Shown here piece after piece: positions 1 to 12,520 of a stretch of 64,000 bases of DNA (the first letter of the stretch is position 1; every line of letters begins with the position of its first letter). The stretch is from Sipunculus nudus (lineage: Eukaryota > Annelida > Sipuncula > Golfingiida > Sipunculidae), in NCBI GenBank assembly GCA_026874595.1, contig CM049310.1, positions 23,228,058 to 23,292,057 on the forward strand, given 5' to 3'. The notes below the pieces were generated by a model that was not told where the DNA came from, searched no databases, and saw only the letters and a list, made by a program, of their open reading frames with translations. The translations under genes were made by a program, and so were the position numbers.

Positions 1-98
1 GTCGCTTATAACTATCTTAAATTCAGAGAGAAATATAACCAATTAATAATTGATGGTATAGTCATGTTAGTCTGTAAGAGTATAAAAGACGTCATTCT

Positions 99-119
99 CG
101 CTCTCTCTTTCTCTCTCTT

Positions 120-167
<48 letters not shown>

Positions 168-193
168 GGCCTATATATATATATATATATATC
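99..193. repeat. (CT)n then (TA)n palindromic microsatellite
   Basis: CT-rich from about 99 to 152, then (TA)n interrupted by AGGCCT at its centre, so the TA part is a long perfect inverted repeat. Confidence 0.9.
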
Positions 194-1255
194 TCTCAAT
201 TTGTGCTATAATCATCATATTTAAATTACCTTGTTTTATATTTATTCAAAGTGACTGCCGACTTTTATTTTATGTAATGGGCATTGCCTTACATTAGATC
301 CAAATATGCGATTTACTTGGTCATATAAGCCTTTAATATAAAGCTCCATTATTTTCATTTCTTAGGCGATATTTGTCTTTGAAAAAAAAAACAGAATGCA
401 AATTTTATCCAACATATAGTTTTTAATAAATCATCAATGCAGACAAACTTCCTTTCCTTTAGGGAATCATTCCTCTCTACATTTGCAGAAATCATATACT
501 TTATTTAATTATAATTTATTCATTTAAATGAATTAATGTGCAGAAATTTAAACAATAACTCACCGAACCCCAAGGCCAAATCTAAGTAATGTGTGCCAAG
601 AATAAAGGTTATGAGCTCTTTTTTCGCAGCAAAATGGAATCAAATAATGATATTAATGGACAGGTTCTAATGTAGTTTTCTACCAGTGGGGTTCGGATCG
701 TTAGAATATACCCAATATCTTGAATTGTTACATAAATATCACACGCACAATAATAAAATGTTACTTTTCCATTGTGTCTTGGCATAAGGAGTTGTTTTAT
801 AAATGTAGATATTTATGTACATGCATACAATAGCAGAGGGCTCTTCCATTCTAAAGAAGTATTGGGGTGTGCGGACCAAGGTATAATAGTTATTTTTTTA
901 ATAAGAAAAACGTTTAAGGAGTCATTTAGAGAGAAACCTTAATTAATGTTAAAATATACTTTATCACAGATACAGTAAATATTACCAATAAAATGTTGTA
1001 ATATTTATAAACTGTAACAAAATGTATTGTAGTGAAAGCTAGATTTTTTACCAAGAGGTAACGTTAACCCTTCGTTACCACCCACTCGGTTGCTATGAGT
1101 TCTCTTAATAAGAAAATGGCTGTAACAGGGGGATGATATGGTGGAAATGGTTAGGAAGGGAATAAATTGATATAAAATTGATCTTTTGATGCAACACTAA
1201 TTGGCTGAAAGGGACGTATACGGAATATGCAAGGCAGCAAACAAAAGAATGGAAA
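194..1255. other. AT-rich sequence, nothing identified
   Basis: No coding pattern, splice-linked ORF or terminal repeat seen. Confidence 0.6.
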
Positions 1256-1320
1256 GGGGGGGGGGGGGGGCAGAGGGCACGTGCCCCATGTGCCCCCTCT
1301 GGACCCATATAAGAAGGATA

Positions 1321-1360
<40 letters not shown>

Positions 1361-1361
1361 T
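1256..1361. repeat. G-run, (TA)n and T-run
   Basis: Fifteen G at 1,256-1,270, (TA)n at 1,319-1,342 and a T-run at 1,343-1,361. ORFs across it reflect low complexity. Confidence 0.9.
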
Positions 1362-3179
1362 GCTTTTTCTTTGTATATATGCAAATGTTGTATTATGATA
1401 CGAATGAAAACATGAGTTTCCATGATATTATTTAAGCAGATGTAAGCCTAACAACGATCTGATTTAATTTACCTAAGTTTAACCTTCCTATACTACTGTT
1501 TATATATGTCATGAGTCGATATTAGTAGTATTCACTATCCTTGTGTTATATTTTTTTCAGATTAATAAATTTGCGCTCCACTTTTCCACTGGCCATTCTC
1601 TGTAAACTTAGATTTATCTGAACTCTCGATAAAGTTTAAGTTACCTGACCTTGAGCAGCCGTAATACATACGTATACATACACACACAAAAATAATTGTA
1701 TATAAATATCAAGTGCGATCCTGTTTTTGATCGACCCATCCGTAATCTCATTAAAACAAACGCACCATGATAAAATTCGGCGAAGTAGGTACATATGTTT
1801 GCTGGCCTTTTCGGTATAATTTACTTTTGCTGAATACCATTGCCCTTTTTGGCTACCTACAGTCGTAGGTTCTGCCATCTTGCGGCAAAATGTGTGACAA
1901 TTTTTTAATTTACATATTTTCAGGACAATTATAAAGACTTCACAAGTCTTGTTGTCTAGTGCGCAGGTTGTGTACAATTATATATATACTGCAAAAAAAG
2001 CAAAAATCCAGCCCAAAATATTTCCAGTCAACGGTCCTTTTCATCCAAACAAGATAATTCTGCGATGTCTAATTATTTTTATAAATTATTTGTCTTATAT
2101 TTTATAATATTTTTTATAAGTTATGTCTAAATTATTCAGCGACAACGAATGTTTATCTTAGAGCTGGAAAAAAACTACATATTGCTCATTTCAGATCACC
2201 AATTTGATTGAAAACTGACATTTTATGAAATAAAAAAAAGAATGTATGTGTGACGTATACCTCGACGTATAACAACAGTATATACTATTTTTGTTTGACG
2301 TACTCATTACTCGCATCGTCATTTCAATTCCTAATATGCCTACACAAGGTTAAGGTAACCTTTTCCATGTGCGTTTGTTGTGTGATGGTAAAAGGATTTT
2401 TATTTCATCCAGATCCCAGACTTTGCCGTGATTGACTGGTATACATGTGGCATCATGGACTGAATTTTTATCAAAAACTCAGATCTAGTAATGCATGTTG
2501 GTTTTATTCTCTGCTTAAAAATTGGGAGTGACAGAGGCAGAAATACTGTGCTTTTACTGAGAATTTTAAGTCACAGGGGATTTCCCAGTGTCTGACGTCA
2601 CTGCCGAGTTGACAGTGTTGATAGATGTGCCGATATTTTTTGTACAAATCACACAACCTCATGTTTTTTTGTGGAAAATAGATAGAAAAAATGATTTTCC
2701 TCCAGGAATTGGGCTCATTTTATGTAAAATCTATAATAATATTTTTTTCATAGGCAATTATGTTATATGATAATATAATGAGATATGGAATACGTTTGCT
2801 TGACCTGAACACAAGGCCCATACGAGTCTATTATATTTAACATGGTGAAAAACCATGCTTTATTTTTATATCCATTCCAATGAGAGAAAAAAGCTGTTCG
2901 GATAACCAACCATCCCTGCAAATGGAGCCATTTGAGGAAGTTTCTGTTTGATAAAAAGTACTAAAGGTACTAAAAGTGAAGCAGTTTTGTTAAGTTTGCA
3001 GAATATTTTTTTTTCTTTTCTTTTTTTTTTTTTTTCGTTTCGTTTTGTAACAGTTGTCATGTTGTTGAACTACATCGCTTTGCGAAGATGACCATGATGA
3101 TCAAGGTTTTGTAGTTGATCTGGGTTTGTGTGTCTAGAAATTAGGCCAATCCGGGCACGGAAAACCTCTCACATGTTGG
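1362..3179. other. AT-rich sequence, nothing identified
   Basis: The longest ORF (113 codons, minus, 1,636-1,977) has unremarkable composition and no family I recognise. Confidence 0.55.
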
Positions 3180-3350
3180 ACACATGTGATCAGTGATTGC
3201 TGTTGAGACAGTAGCGCCATCTCGACCCTCTGACATTACGATCAGATAACTGGCTGCCAGAGTGCCTTTACATCTAGGTCTGGGGATCGCATTACAAGGC
3301 CCCATGAGGATGCAAATATTTTGTCATTTTTGACAACGCCTCATGACCTA
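3180..3350 (+). repeat. Dispersed repeat, inverse copy at 34.2 kb
   Basis: Shares ACTGGCTGCCAGAGTGCC, GATGCAAATATTTTGTCA and CAACGCCTCATGAC with the copy at 34.16-34.33 kb. No coding or terminal structure found. Confidence 0.6.
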
Positions 3351-3745
3351 CAGATACACTGTCAATAGACATAAACCGGACTAATTGTTTGCATGTTTTG
3401 TGTACTTTCATACAACACCAAACATGAGTGAAAAAAGTTCCGTTTTAACTCAGCATGTTGGTTAACCCCTCCGCATGTTTGTTGAATTTCTGACCGCATG
3501 AATACCGGCATGGCTCGCACGGGTTATTAGACGCAGCCAACTTGTACGCAGTACTATAGAAACGGGGATTCAGTTTGGGTTGTAAATTCATATGTATTCT
3601 CTTGTGTTTATTCATCATTGGTAGCATAATGTTCAGATTATGGGCTGTTTACCACAATATGATGGCAACATGATAGAAGACCACTGCGATCCATTCCTGG
3701 ATATTTTATTGTATCACGACTCAAGTAGGCTTAACAGCTCAATTA

Positions 3746-6490
3746 TTATTGCCTACTGAGTCGGGTTGTCGCGGCTATTGAGGCAGCTGCCATCCTTGCC
3801 TTACGGACCTCACGTTTACTCCTGGACTCCGCCAGTCGTGCTATCTCAGTGTCTTCTGTACCTTTGTGTACAGCAGCACGCCACGCTGTTCGATCCTGCA
3901 CTAGACTTTCCCACGTATCTGTTTTGATGAATAGTTTTTTTTGTTAGCGATGCTTTGAGACTGTCGTTGTAGGGCACCAGACACCAGTTCTCCATACAAA
4001 AGTTGTTTTGTGAGTCTTATATCTGGCATGCGGCAAACGTGACCTGTTCATCGAACCTGGGATCGATGCAAGATGGTGTAGATTGATGGGAGGATGGCAC
4101 GTGTTAGAACTGAAGTGTCTGGAACTTTATCTTGCAATCTAATGTTCATCAGTCGACGGAGGCAGGTCAGGTGAAAGTGGTACTGTTGTTTAGCATGTCT
4201 TGCATAGAAAGTGCATGTCTCGCAGCCATACAGCAGGGTAGTGAAGACTACTGCCTTGAAGACCTGGATCTTGGTTTCAAAACGTGTGCCTCTACGCTCC
4301 CAGGCGTTGGAGAGCAGTCTACCAAAAGCAATGCTGGCTTTTGCTACTCTTCTGTTGACTTCGTCATCTATGTTTACTGTCTTTGACAATGTGCTGCCCA
4401 GATATGTGAATTTGTCCAGCACCTACAGATTTTATCCATGCATCATGCTGGAGGGTTCATCATATTGCTTTCTTGGTGCAGGTTGGTGCATCACTTCAGA
4501 CTTCGTTACGCTGGTGGTAAGCCAAAAGTTGTCACATGCATGGGAAAACTAGAACATGTTGTGCTGCATGTCTGATTCTGAAGATGCATTCAGGGCGCAG
4601 GCGTCAGCAAAGAGCAGGTCACGAAAGATGGTTCCCTTCGCTTTCGTGACGGCATTCAGTTGTCTGCGGTTGAGGAGCTTCCCATCTGTGCGATATCTAC
4701 AAACGACTCCTGGATCTTCCTTGTTAAATGCTTCCACTAGCATGACAGAAAAATCATGCTGAATAGTGTTGGAGCTAGAACGCAGCATTGCTTACGCCGT
4801 TGCTTACTGGGAAGTCGGAAGATGCCTCACCATCATTGAGGACGCGCGCCATCATGCAATCGTGAAAATGGCGCATGAACCGGTCAAGACATCTAAACGT
4901 GGCCACGATCATCAAGAGTCCGTCACGGCTGACAGTGTTTAATACCTTTGTTAGGTCGACAAATGTGATCAAAGAAATCCCTCTGTGGTTGTCACAGTTC
5001 TGTCTGTTACTTTGCGCTTATATAGGTGGACAACGGAAGCGTCTTTGAATTCTGGTGGCTGTGTACTTTTCTTCCGAAAGAACAGGAACAACTCATGGAG
5101 TTTCTGTGTCAATGTGGGTTAGTCGGCCGTGTATATTTCAGCAGGCTTACCACATGAGAGCTGTTTGATGGCTTTCTCCACTTCTTGGACAGAGGGTATG
5201 TTGTCGAGAGCATCGTATGTTTCTATTTGGGCAGGCGAGCTATAGCATCCTGATCGATGGAAGAGGGACAATTCAGAAAGGGTTTTGAAGTGCTCTGCCC
5301 ACCGGTCCAGGATCTTAGCACGCTCAGTGATCAAGGTCGATCCATAAGCACTCAGGAGAGGAGATGTGCCGGAAGACAGCTGCCCATACACACAGCTTTG
5401 AGAGCGTCGTAGAATCTCTCAGAGTCATGCATATCCGCGTATCTCTGGATCTCTGCCGATATGTCTCTGAGCCAGGTATCTTGCATGTTGCATAGTTTGG
5501 TCTGGACCACTCGGCGGGTGTCTGTGAACGCCGCTTCCTTTGAGGTTGAGGTGAGGTTCTGTTGGTACACAAGATGACGCCTGTGTTTTTCCGAGAGCTC
5601 TTGTATCTGGCCATCGTTCTCATTAAACCAGTTCTGTTGCCTCTTAGATGTTGGTCCAAGGACATCCAGTGAGGTAGAGTGGACTACATCTTTGAACGCT
5701 GGCCAGTCATTTTCGATATCTAATTTGTGAAAGTGTAGCTCAGGAGGGAGACAGTCTTGTCCACTTTCAACTAAGACATCAATGCGCTTCAGTGTATTCT
5801 TTTCATGAGGCCAACGTTTAGCTTGAATGTTGAAGGTCAGTTTCGAGATGACAAGTCTGTGATTCCTTGTGGTAATAATGTCCATCAAATGCCAGTGTTT
5901 CGATGTAGGATGCATCCACGTAGCTTTAATGCGATTTTGGTGAAGAAATTCAGTATTTGTTATCAGGAAATCACGAGTAGTACAGTTCCTAAGGAGCAAA
6001 GGTCGATTGCTGTTGCACTTGCTGATGCCATTTCTGCCAATGACTCCCTCCCAGGCCTGGTTGTCTGGCATTGAAGTCGCTGGGAAAGACCAGTTTCTTA
6101 CCCTTGGATAGGGATGCGATGAAAGAATTTAGTTCTTGATAGAATTTGTGTGGATTTGTCATAGTAGGGACATATAAGCTAATAAGTGTAACCTTCTTGA
6201 TCTTCCCTAATAGCAGTTGTAGCGTCATGAGGTGATCATTGATGCCTTTGGGTAGACCAGTCAGACTGTGACAAAACCGATTCCTTATTCTCGGCGCTCA
6301 TAAACACTTTGTCAGCTCCAGAAGAATCTGTAGCCTCATTTGTCCTCGAGGAGCTGTCCTTCCTCAGCCAGGCGGGTTTCTTATAGGGCTGCGATGTCGA
6401 TATTGTAGCGACCCGATTATCGTGCTACAAGTGCAGTTCGTCTGCAAGGTCTGTCTGTGTTGGGTTTGTCTTGGAGGGTACGCACGTCCA
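3746..6490 (-). pseudogene. Decayed LINE ORF (endonuclease-reverse transcriptase)
   Basis: Read right to left, this holds a retrotransposon polyprotein broken by frameshifts and stops. It has a VRTL start and RYNIDIAAL endonuclease segment (about 6,490-6,330), a YVPTM/DFNAR endonuclease block (6,230-5,990), a KHWHLMDIITTRNHRLVISK block (about 5,900), an approach to the RT (KAIKQLSCGK, about 5,170), an RT block FVDLTKVLNTVSRDG (about 4,950), a FADACAL block (about 4,600), the LLYGCET thumb/connection (about 4,240) and a C-terminal Arg-rich tail ending TRLSRQ then TAA at 3,746-3,748. The layout matches endonuclease-RT LINEs common in marine invertebrates. The normal FADD is FADA here, so the RT is inactive as read. 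Confidence 0.85.
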
Positions 6491-6780
6491 ACGATACGAG
6501 GGTAAGTGATGATACCTTTTTTTTATTCACTAGTTTTCGACCACTGTACGGGATCCCCGGCAGCCGCAGAATACTGGTTAAGTGAAGCAGCAATGTTTAG
6601 GGCACCATTGCTAGCCCCTTCCTCATGCCATTTAGGTGAGCAGTGCATTCCTGAAGAGGGCTGCTCAGTCGCTCAGGGGGCTTCCGAGCTCCACCTCTGC
6701 TTAGGTCAGTGAATGACGACCCTGTGCCCTGAGCCACCTGTGTGCAGGATCACGGCTTTTATACTTTCTTTGCTGAGCCG
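6491..6780 (-). mobile_element. Probable 5' UTR of the LINE
   Basis: A GC-richer stretch directly upstream of the LINE reading frame on the minus strand, unlike the AT-rich flanks. It holds no coding match. I infer it to be the 5' untranslated part of the same retrotransposon; the exact 5' end is not visible. Confidence 0.45.
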
Positions 6781-7498
6781 TGCTGACAATAATTTTACTT
6801 TTTAACGTGATTAGAAATCAGGATATTATTCAGAGTTGTGTATATAGGGATTTGGGAAAGAGAACTTTTAATGTGTGGTGTCTGTTTTTATGCAGGTAGG
6901 AACAAAGCGAGCTCGATCAACTATAGATCAGTTTTAACTAGAGATGTGGTCAGAAAAAACTTATTTAGTTATTTTTAGTAATTCAGGACTGATTTGTCAT
7001 ACAGCCTGTAATTTTGCATGCCCATACCTCCTAGATAGCTTTGCCGTATCAAAATTGGTGGTGCCACCTACAATTGTTTTTCATTGGATTTATCTATGCT
7101 AATAACTCCAAATGGTTAGACGCATTTGCCTGAAATATTGTATGTACTGTACATGCATACTTCTCCGATGGCTCTATTGTACACTTTAATGGTGGCGCCA
7201 CCTACAATCATTCCCTCGGTTCTTTAAGTGAACAGTAACATCCTTCTATATTAAAGAACTCGCTTTTATATATTATACAGAAAAATGTTTCTATACAACG
7301 ACTTATTATAACGTATACAATAATACAATAATATTTACACCATTATGACCAATTATAAATAAAACTATCGGTAGATGATCTTGGTCGATATTCACATGGA
7401 GGCGCAAACATTCTATCTGATGGGACTGCTGGCAGAAGTGATCTCTGTTGACATTCATGTGGAGATTTTACAGTCATATAATTTATTTGAAGTGGCCG

Positions 7499-8344
7499 TA
7501 TAGAGGGTTCCCACATGACGTCACAGGCCAGCTGGTCACAGGCCAGAGCCCTGTTGGAGGGCAGCTATCAGTTACTGGAGGCCCGGTGGAGGCCAGGCAT
7601 ATGTGCTTTCTATAGTGTATAGTATATATGTGTGCAAAGCAATCTGTGCATACTATATTTGTTTAATTGTTAAATTATTACACTCTATGGTTCTTTTTTT
7701 TTCTTTTTTTTTTTTGCTGTGTGTATGGATGCAGCTGTAGGTCAGGCAAGAAAAAGAAGTCCTTTCACATGCTGTCTGCAGTAATTAACCATCAAGGTGA
7801 ACAAACAAAGAAAGGAGATGACCACAAAACAGCATGATGAGTGCTTACCCTTTCAGATTAAGTTTTTTTCATTTGAACAGTGTAATTTGAGATTGCAGCA
7901 AATCACTGTTATACTTAATACAATGCTCATGATACGTACAATGATATCGTTCTATTTGTTTGGCATCAATTGACCATATAGGTGACCAGGGCTACTTAGT
8001 GCCATTAGATCTACACTAGCTTATGTTTTTGCATATCTTAGGGCAGGGTACTTTCCTCTAATTATTCATTAATAAGGGGGAGGAGTTTTACTTTAAAATA
8101 AGAAAATGAAAATATATTTATTGACAAAACAATTTGAAATGCTATAAAGGATTTGTCATTGATAGCATATCAGTTTCATTTGGAAAAAATGATAACACAC
8201 ACATGTAGAAATCTGTATGGACATATTTAAAACATTGAAACAATACTTAATACAAAAAAGTAAATTTGTTTTACTTATATATATATATATATATTATATT
8301 AGTAAATCAAATTATTTTTTTTTGTATTATGTATTGTTTCAGGG

Positions 8345-8382
<38 letters not shown>

Positions 8383-9433
8383 AACGAAGCTGCTTAATTG
8401 CAATAAGCTTTTGACAAGCAAATTAATTGCAATAAACTGAAGTTGTGTTAAGGAAAAGTTCCCCTTTTAACATGTGTAAGGGGAAGCCAAATGGTTGATT
8501 GTACCGCCGAATAATTTGGCAACAGTTTTTTAACACTATTCGCATGGTGATCAGGAATAAAACAACAGTGTTTTAAATCTTTTATCAAAAATAATAAATT
8601 ATACAAATGCACAAATAAAAAGCCAAGTCATGGTGGGTAAACAAAGGTAACATATATTAACAAGGGTAATGTACTGCTCATTTTTAAAATGGTATAATAT
8701 GGAAAATATAATATCCAAAGTAATTTACATAATATCAACACCTAAAGAACTCTATGATCTGCCTGTGTTTACGATGAATTGAGCCGTGTCCTGCACGTGT
8801 TCTTTAATGAGTAAAAGTGATCTATCTGGCACTTAGACTTGTATATATTTTTTGATACTCAAATTGTTTATGGAAGAAAAGAGGACAAAGAATAGAGGAA
8901 GATACTTTATATGTACATATTTATAGCATCTGAAGCACCTAGAGGTATATGAAAAATTAAACATTAAATACATCTATTAAAGAATACCATATTTTACATA
9001 TAATTTAAACACTGTACACGATTAAGGATTCATAAAAAATCAAAGTCTATAGAAATATAGACAATACAGTGAATATGTTCATTTTCTACCCCTGCCATTT
9101 TTTTTATGGGGGCTGCTCATCAGTTGTGAATGTGGACAACTCTGAATAACAGACTGAATTGATCAAGGATCACATTTGGCATTCTGCAAGGACTGATGTT
9201 ATTAGTGATCTTTATCTTCTCAAAATAGTTCTCATTTGCTCCTCCTCCAAGATTTTGACAATAAATAACAGGTTGTATGGAGCAGAAACAGGGCTGTCCT
9301 TGTTTACCATATGCAGGTTGAGGTCTCAGTGACCAGCCCTCCAGCCCCGCTGCATGGCCCTCCACTATGGCTCAGCGTGGCTATTGCTAGGGTGATAAGG
9401 GACTTCCTGTGACGTCAATGGGAACCCTCTATA
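7499..9433. mobile_element. Non-autonomous DNA transposon with terminal inverted repeats
   Basis: The left end reads TATAGAGGGTTCCCA then TGACGTCACAGG. The right end is its inverse: CCTGTGACGTCA, then TGGGAACCCTCTATA. The inverted match runs about 35 bp with small differences, and TA or TATA would be the target duplication. The 1.9-kb interior is AT-rich with (TA)n tracts at 8,277-8,296 and 8,346-8,381 and no transposase I can recognise. Superfamily not assigned. Confidence 0.6.
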
Positions 9434-9589
9434 TGAGGTATGCAAGGCAGCCAGAATTAACACAGCTAAAGGAAGGAACGCATTATATGCATTCCGGCCG
9501 TCACTGGCGACTCCTGAGGCCACATCAAAGAGTGTTTTGAGTGAAACTAAAGCTTCCTTGCATTAGGAAAACACTAAAATCTAGAAATC

Positions 9590-9815
9590 TTCATTCAAAT
9601 GAATGCAAGCCTCCGCCATTCACTTACACGGCAAGTATTCCCAGGTTCATTCTTGCATTCGTGACTATACATTTGTGAATATTCCTAATGACGTTCCTGG
9701 ATCAGAATCATGTTCCGGATCCCCACCAAAATCTTATCGATTTGTGATTGGCCCATTTCTGAAATGTCCTCAAAATTTCATGAGATTCCGTTCATGACTG
9801 CGTGAGTAATGTTTT
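9590..9815 (+). repeat. Dispersed repeat, inverse copy near 57.6 kb
   Basis: This stretch (TTCATTCTTGCATTCGTGAC, ATTGGCCCATTTCTGAAATG) reappears in inverse orientation at about 57,520-57,770. It holds no coding signal. Likely a short interspersed or MITE-type family. Confidence 0.55.
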
Positions 9816-9823
9816 GAAGAATA

Positions 9824-9842
9824 TCACACACACACACACACG
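9824..9842. repeat. (CA)n microsatellite
   Basis: Nine CA units. Confidence 0.85.
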
Positions 9843-10034
9843 AACGAGAAAGAATTAACGCATACCCTCCTAGAGGAGACAATAAAAATGTTCACTACAA
9901 ACAAAACTTTTTCCATGAATGGAGCTAGAATTGCCTCAATAATTCGCTTTACATGTTGATCTAGGGTGTCTTCTTCTGCTGTGTGAGACTAGTAGTGCCA
10001 GTTATTAAGGTGATTGATCTGAGCCTGAAAGCTC

Positions 10035-10265
10035 TTAGCCATGTTAGCGTACAGTGAATAGCGGGCAGACTGTTGATGGGTATGCTGTATAGTTTGCGTG
10101 CTGCTGATGGGCTTTGAGATGACGTACACTGAATAGTGGGCAGGCTGCGTATGGACTTTGAGATGACGTACATTGTATTGTGAGCAAACTGTTGAAGGAC
10201 TATCAGATGACGTACATTGCATAGTGGACAGGCTGTTGAAAGATATTAATGACGTACGTTGTGAT
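10035..10265 (+). repeat. Four to five copies of a ~44-bp repeat with TGACGTA
   Basis: TGACGTA recurs at 10,120, 10,164, 10,208 and 10,250, each followed by CA and TTGnATAGTG-like sequence and a CTGTTGAAG-like stretch. Spacing is 44, 44 and 42 bp. The short minus-strand ORFs across it are a by-product of the repeat. Confidence 0.7.
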
Positions 10266-10329
10266 CTAATCATCTAAAAGCTGATGGTTTATATCCCGCA
10301 GGATTAAAACGAGCATTAGAAAATTACAA

Positions 10330-11110
10330 AATCAACTGTCATGTATGTACCCTTCCCAAAAAATATAACAGGTGGCGCCACAGGTCTTGTTTATTAGAGA
10401 GCTATCACAGGTCTGTAGAAAAGTAACATTTCTATGAAAACGACTGCAGGTGACACCACAAGTCTTGTGTAAAGTATGAAGGTAACAAAGCAAAATTGAA
10501 GACTGATACATTAAACCACTTCTGAGATAATTGCATAAACGTATTCTACAAATACGTGATTGTAGGTGGTGCAACTAGTCTCATGTATGAGAAATCTGCC
10601 AAAGACGGATGTTTATGGAAGGACGCTCCGTAAAAACGATTGTAGGTGGCACCACCAGACTTGTGTAAAAAATGACGGTATCCAAGATCTATGGGCATGC
10701 AAAATTTCAGGCAGACACGGCAAACCTCTCCTGAAGAAAGGGTATCAATGTACTCTACGAAAATGGGAAGGTAGGTGGTGTCATCTATCATGTATACGAG
10801 AACACTATCCAAGATGGACTGACATGCCGATTTCAGACCAATACATTAAACCTCTCCTGATATATGAGTGATATCCATGCAAAGCAAACGCACAGATGGA
10901 CCCCACGTGAAAACGATTGCAGATGGCACTACCAGTCTTTAGTATGAGTCGGAGGTATCCAAGATCTATGGACATGCACAATTTCAGCTCAATACATTCA
11001 ATCACAAAAAGTACACGGATGGACACTGCATGATAGGGATTACAGGTGGTACCACCAATCTTTGTTAGGAGCCAATTCACATGTGACACGATTATTAGGC
11101 CGGGTGTCTT
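10330..11110 (+). repeat. Degenerate ~150-bp repeats with GGTGGYRCCACY module
   Basis: At least five diverged units. Each has GATTGTAGGTGG followed by a CACCACCAGTCTTGT-like stretch, then a 'confirm-path' block (ATCCAAGATCTATGGACATG, AAATTTCAGnCnGA). The same unit type occurs at 18.7-19.5 kb (inverse) and 51.4-52.0 kb. No coding. Confidence 0.65.
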
Positions 11111-11819
11111 GTGTACGAGAAAGCCATCAACTATTCATGGACATGCCAAAATATCAGGCTGACATATCAAACTACTCTTGAGTTGGGCCCACTCAGATGA
11201 CAAAGCTCAGCTGAGGAAGGCAGTTCCTCCAAAAGTTAACCGTGGCAAATATGCCAGGTGTAGGTTCAGTACCGAGTGAATTCTTGACCTCTTGCCAAAT
11301 CCGATACAGTTGGCAGTCTGCCAAAGCTATAAACAGATACAGATTGAAACTTGGCCTGTTGCCATAACTGAAATAGTTCCCAGTCTGTCAAGCTATTTCT
11401 AAATACAGACGTAATCTTGGCCCGTTGCCAAATCTGTTTTGTATATATTGAAAGACTAGCTACAATGCTTTTTTTTTCAAGCTGACAAAATCAAGATTTT
11501 TTAAAATCAAAATGTTTAGAATAATAACAGATGCCTATTGAAGCAAAATCAGAATACAAATATATTTCATTCATGGATTTATCCGATACATACGTTGAAT
11601 ATGCACACCAATTATATATTTGCCTGTACAGCTTCGCTTATATACCAACACAGCTCAGTCTGTTAATACACTAAAGCTACTAGATTTGCGTATCAAAGTA
11701 TCCCACAGTCCTTTCATTGTCAAAGGTCCAATAATTGCGCCAAATAACACTTAAATAAATTTGAACAAACCACTTAAGAATCATTTTGGTGCACATTTAC
11801 GAGTTATTTGGCCGTAAAT

Positions 11820-12520
11820 AAAAAAAATTTGCAGAAAATTTGGTGATGCTAGATCCTGCCGTTTCTGAGACTGTTATGTTAGTATGCTTACTTGGCCATT
11901 TGACGAATTTCAACTTCTGTTACCCGGCCAAATTTCATAAAACCGGAACCATTTGAACAATTTTGAGAGATCTCGTCTCTGGGATCATTTGAATGTGTAA
12001 ATATTGAACAATTTGGCTGAATGATAAAGGGGAAGAAGATTTCCAAAGGGGTTCTAGCTTCCCCCCGTACAATGTAAGTCGTTGCCGGTGTATGGCGCCA
12101 CAAAAAGCTCAATCCAACAACATTTGAAATGTGACTGTTTTTGTATAAAATTTAGTTATGCTAGCTCCTGCTGTTTCTGAAAAATAATGGGTTAATGTAC
12201 AGATGACTAATTATCCCCGTACATAGAAGATCGATGCAGGTGGTGGCCCCAATACCTAAATTTCAGATGATTCCTGGACCAACATTTGCATAGAATTTGG
12301 CGATGATAGCACCAACCGTTTCTGTAATTGTAATTTTACCATCCATATTCAGCCAAATGACTATGTTCAGCTTCCTGTAACACTTCCAAAAATAACTGAA
12401 TCGGAATCTTTCGACAAACTTGAGAGAGATGCTTTCTAGGATTATTTCTGTTCAATATACATAATAATTTGACAGGAGAGTTTCGGAGATTTTTACCCCT
12501 TTCCCCATGCAGATAGCAAA
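11820..12520 (+). repeat. Tandem repeat family N, left part
   Basis: AAATTTGGTGATGCTAG-like blocks followed by CTCCTGCCGTTTCTGA recur at about 11,838, 12,148 and 12,293, and again at about 16,523 after element L. L therefore appears to have landed inside an older tandem repeat. No coding. Confidence 0.6.

Noticed and set aside
1636-1977. 113-codon minus ORF as a gene
   Set aside because: No recognisable motif, composition like flanking AT-rich DNA.
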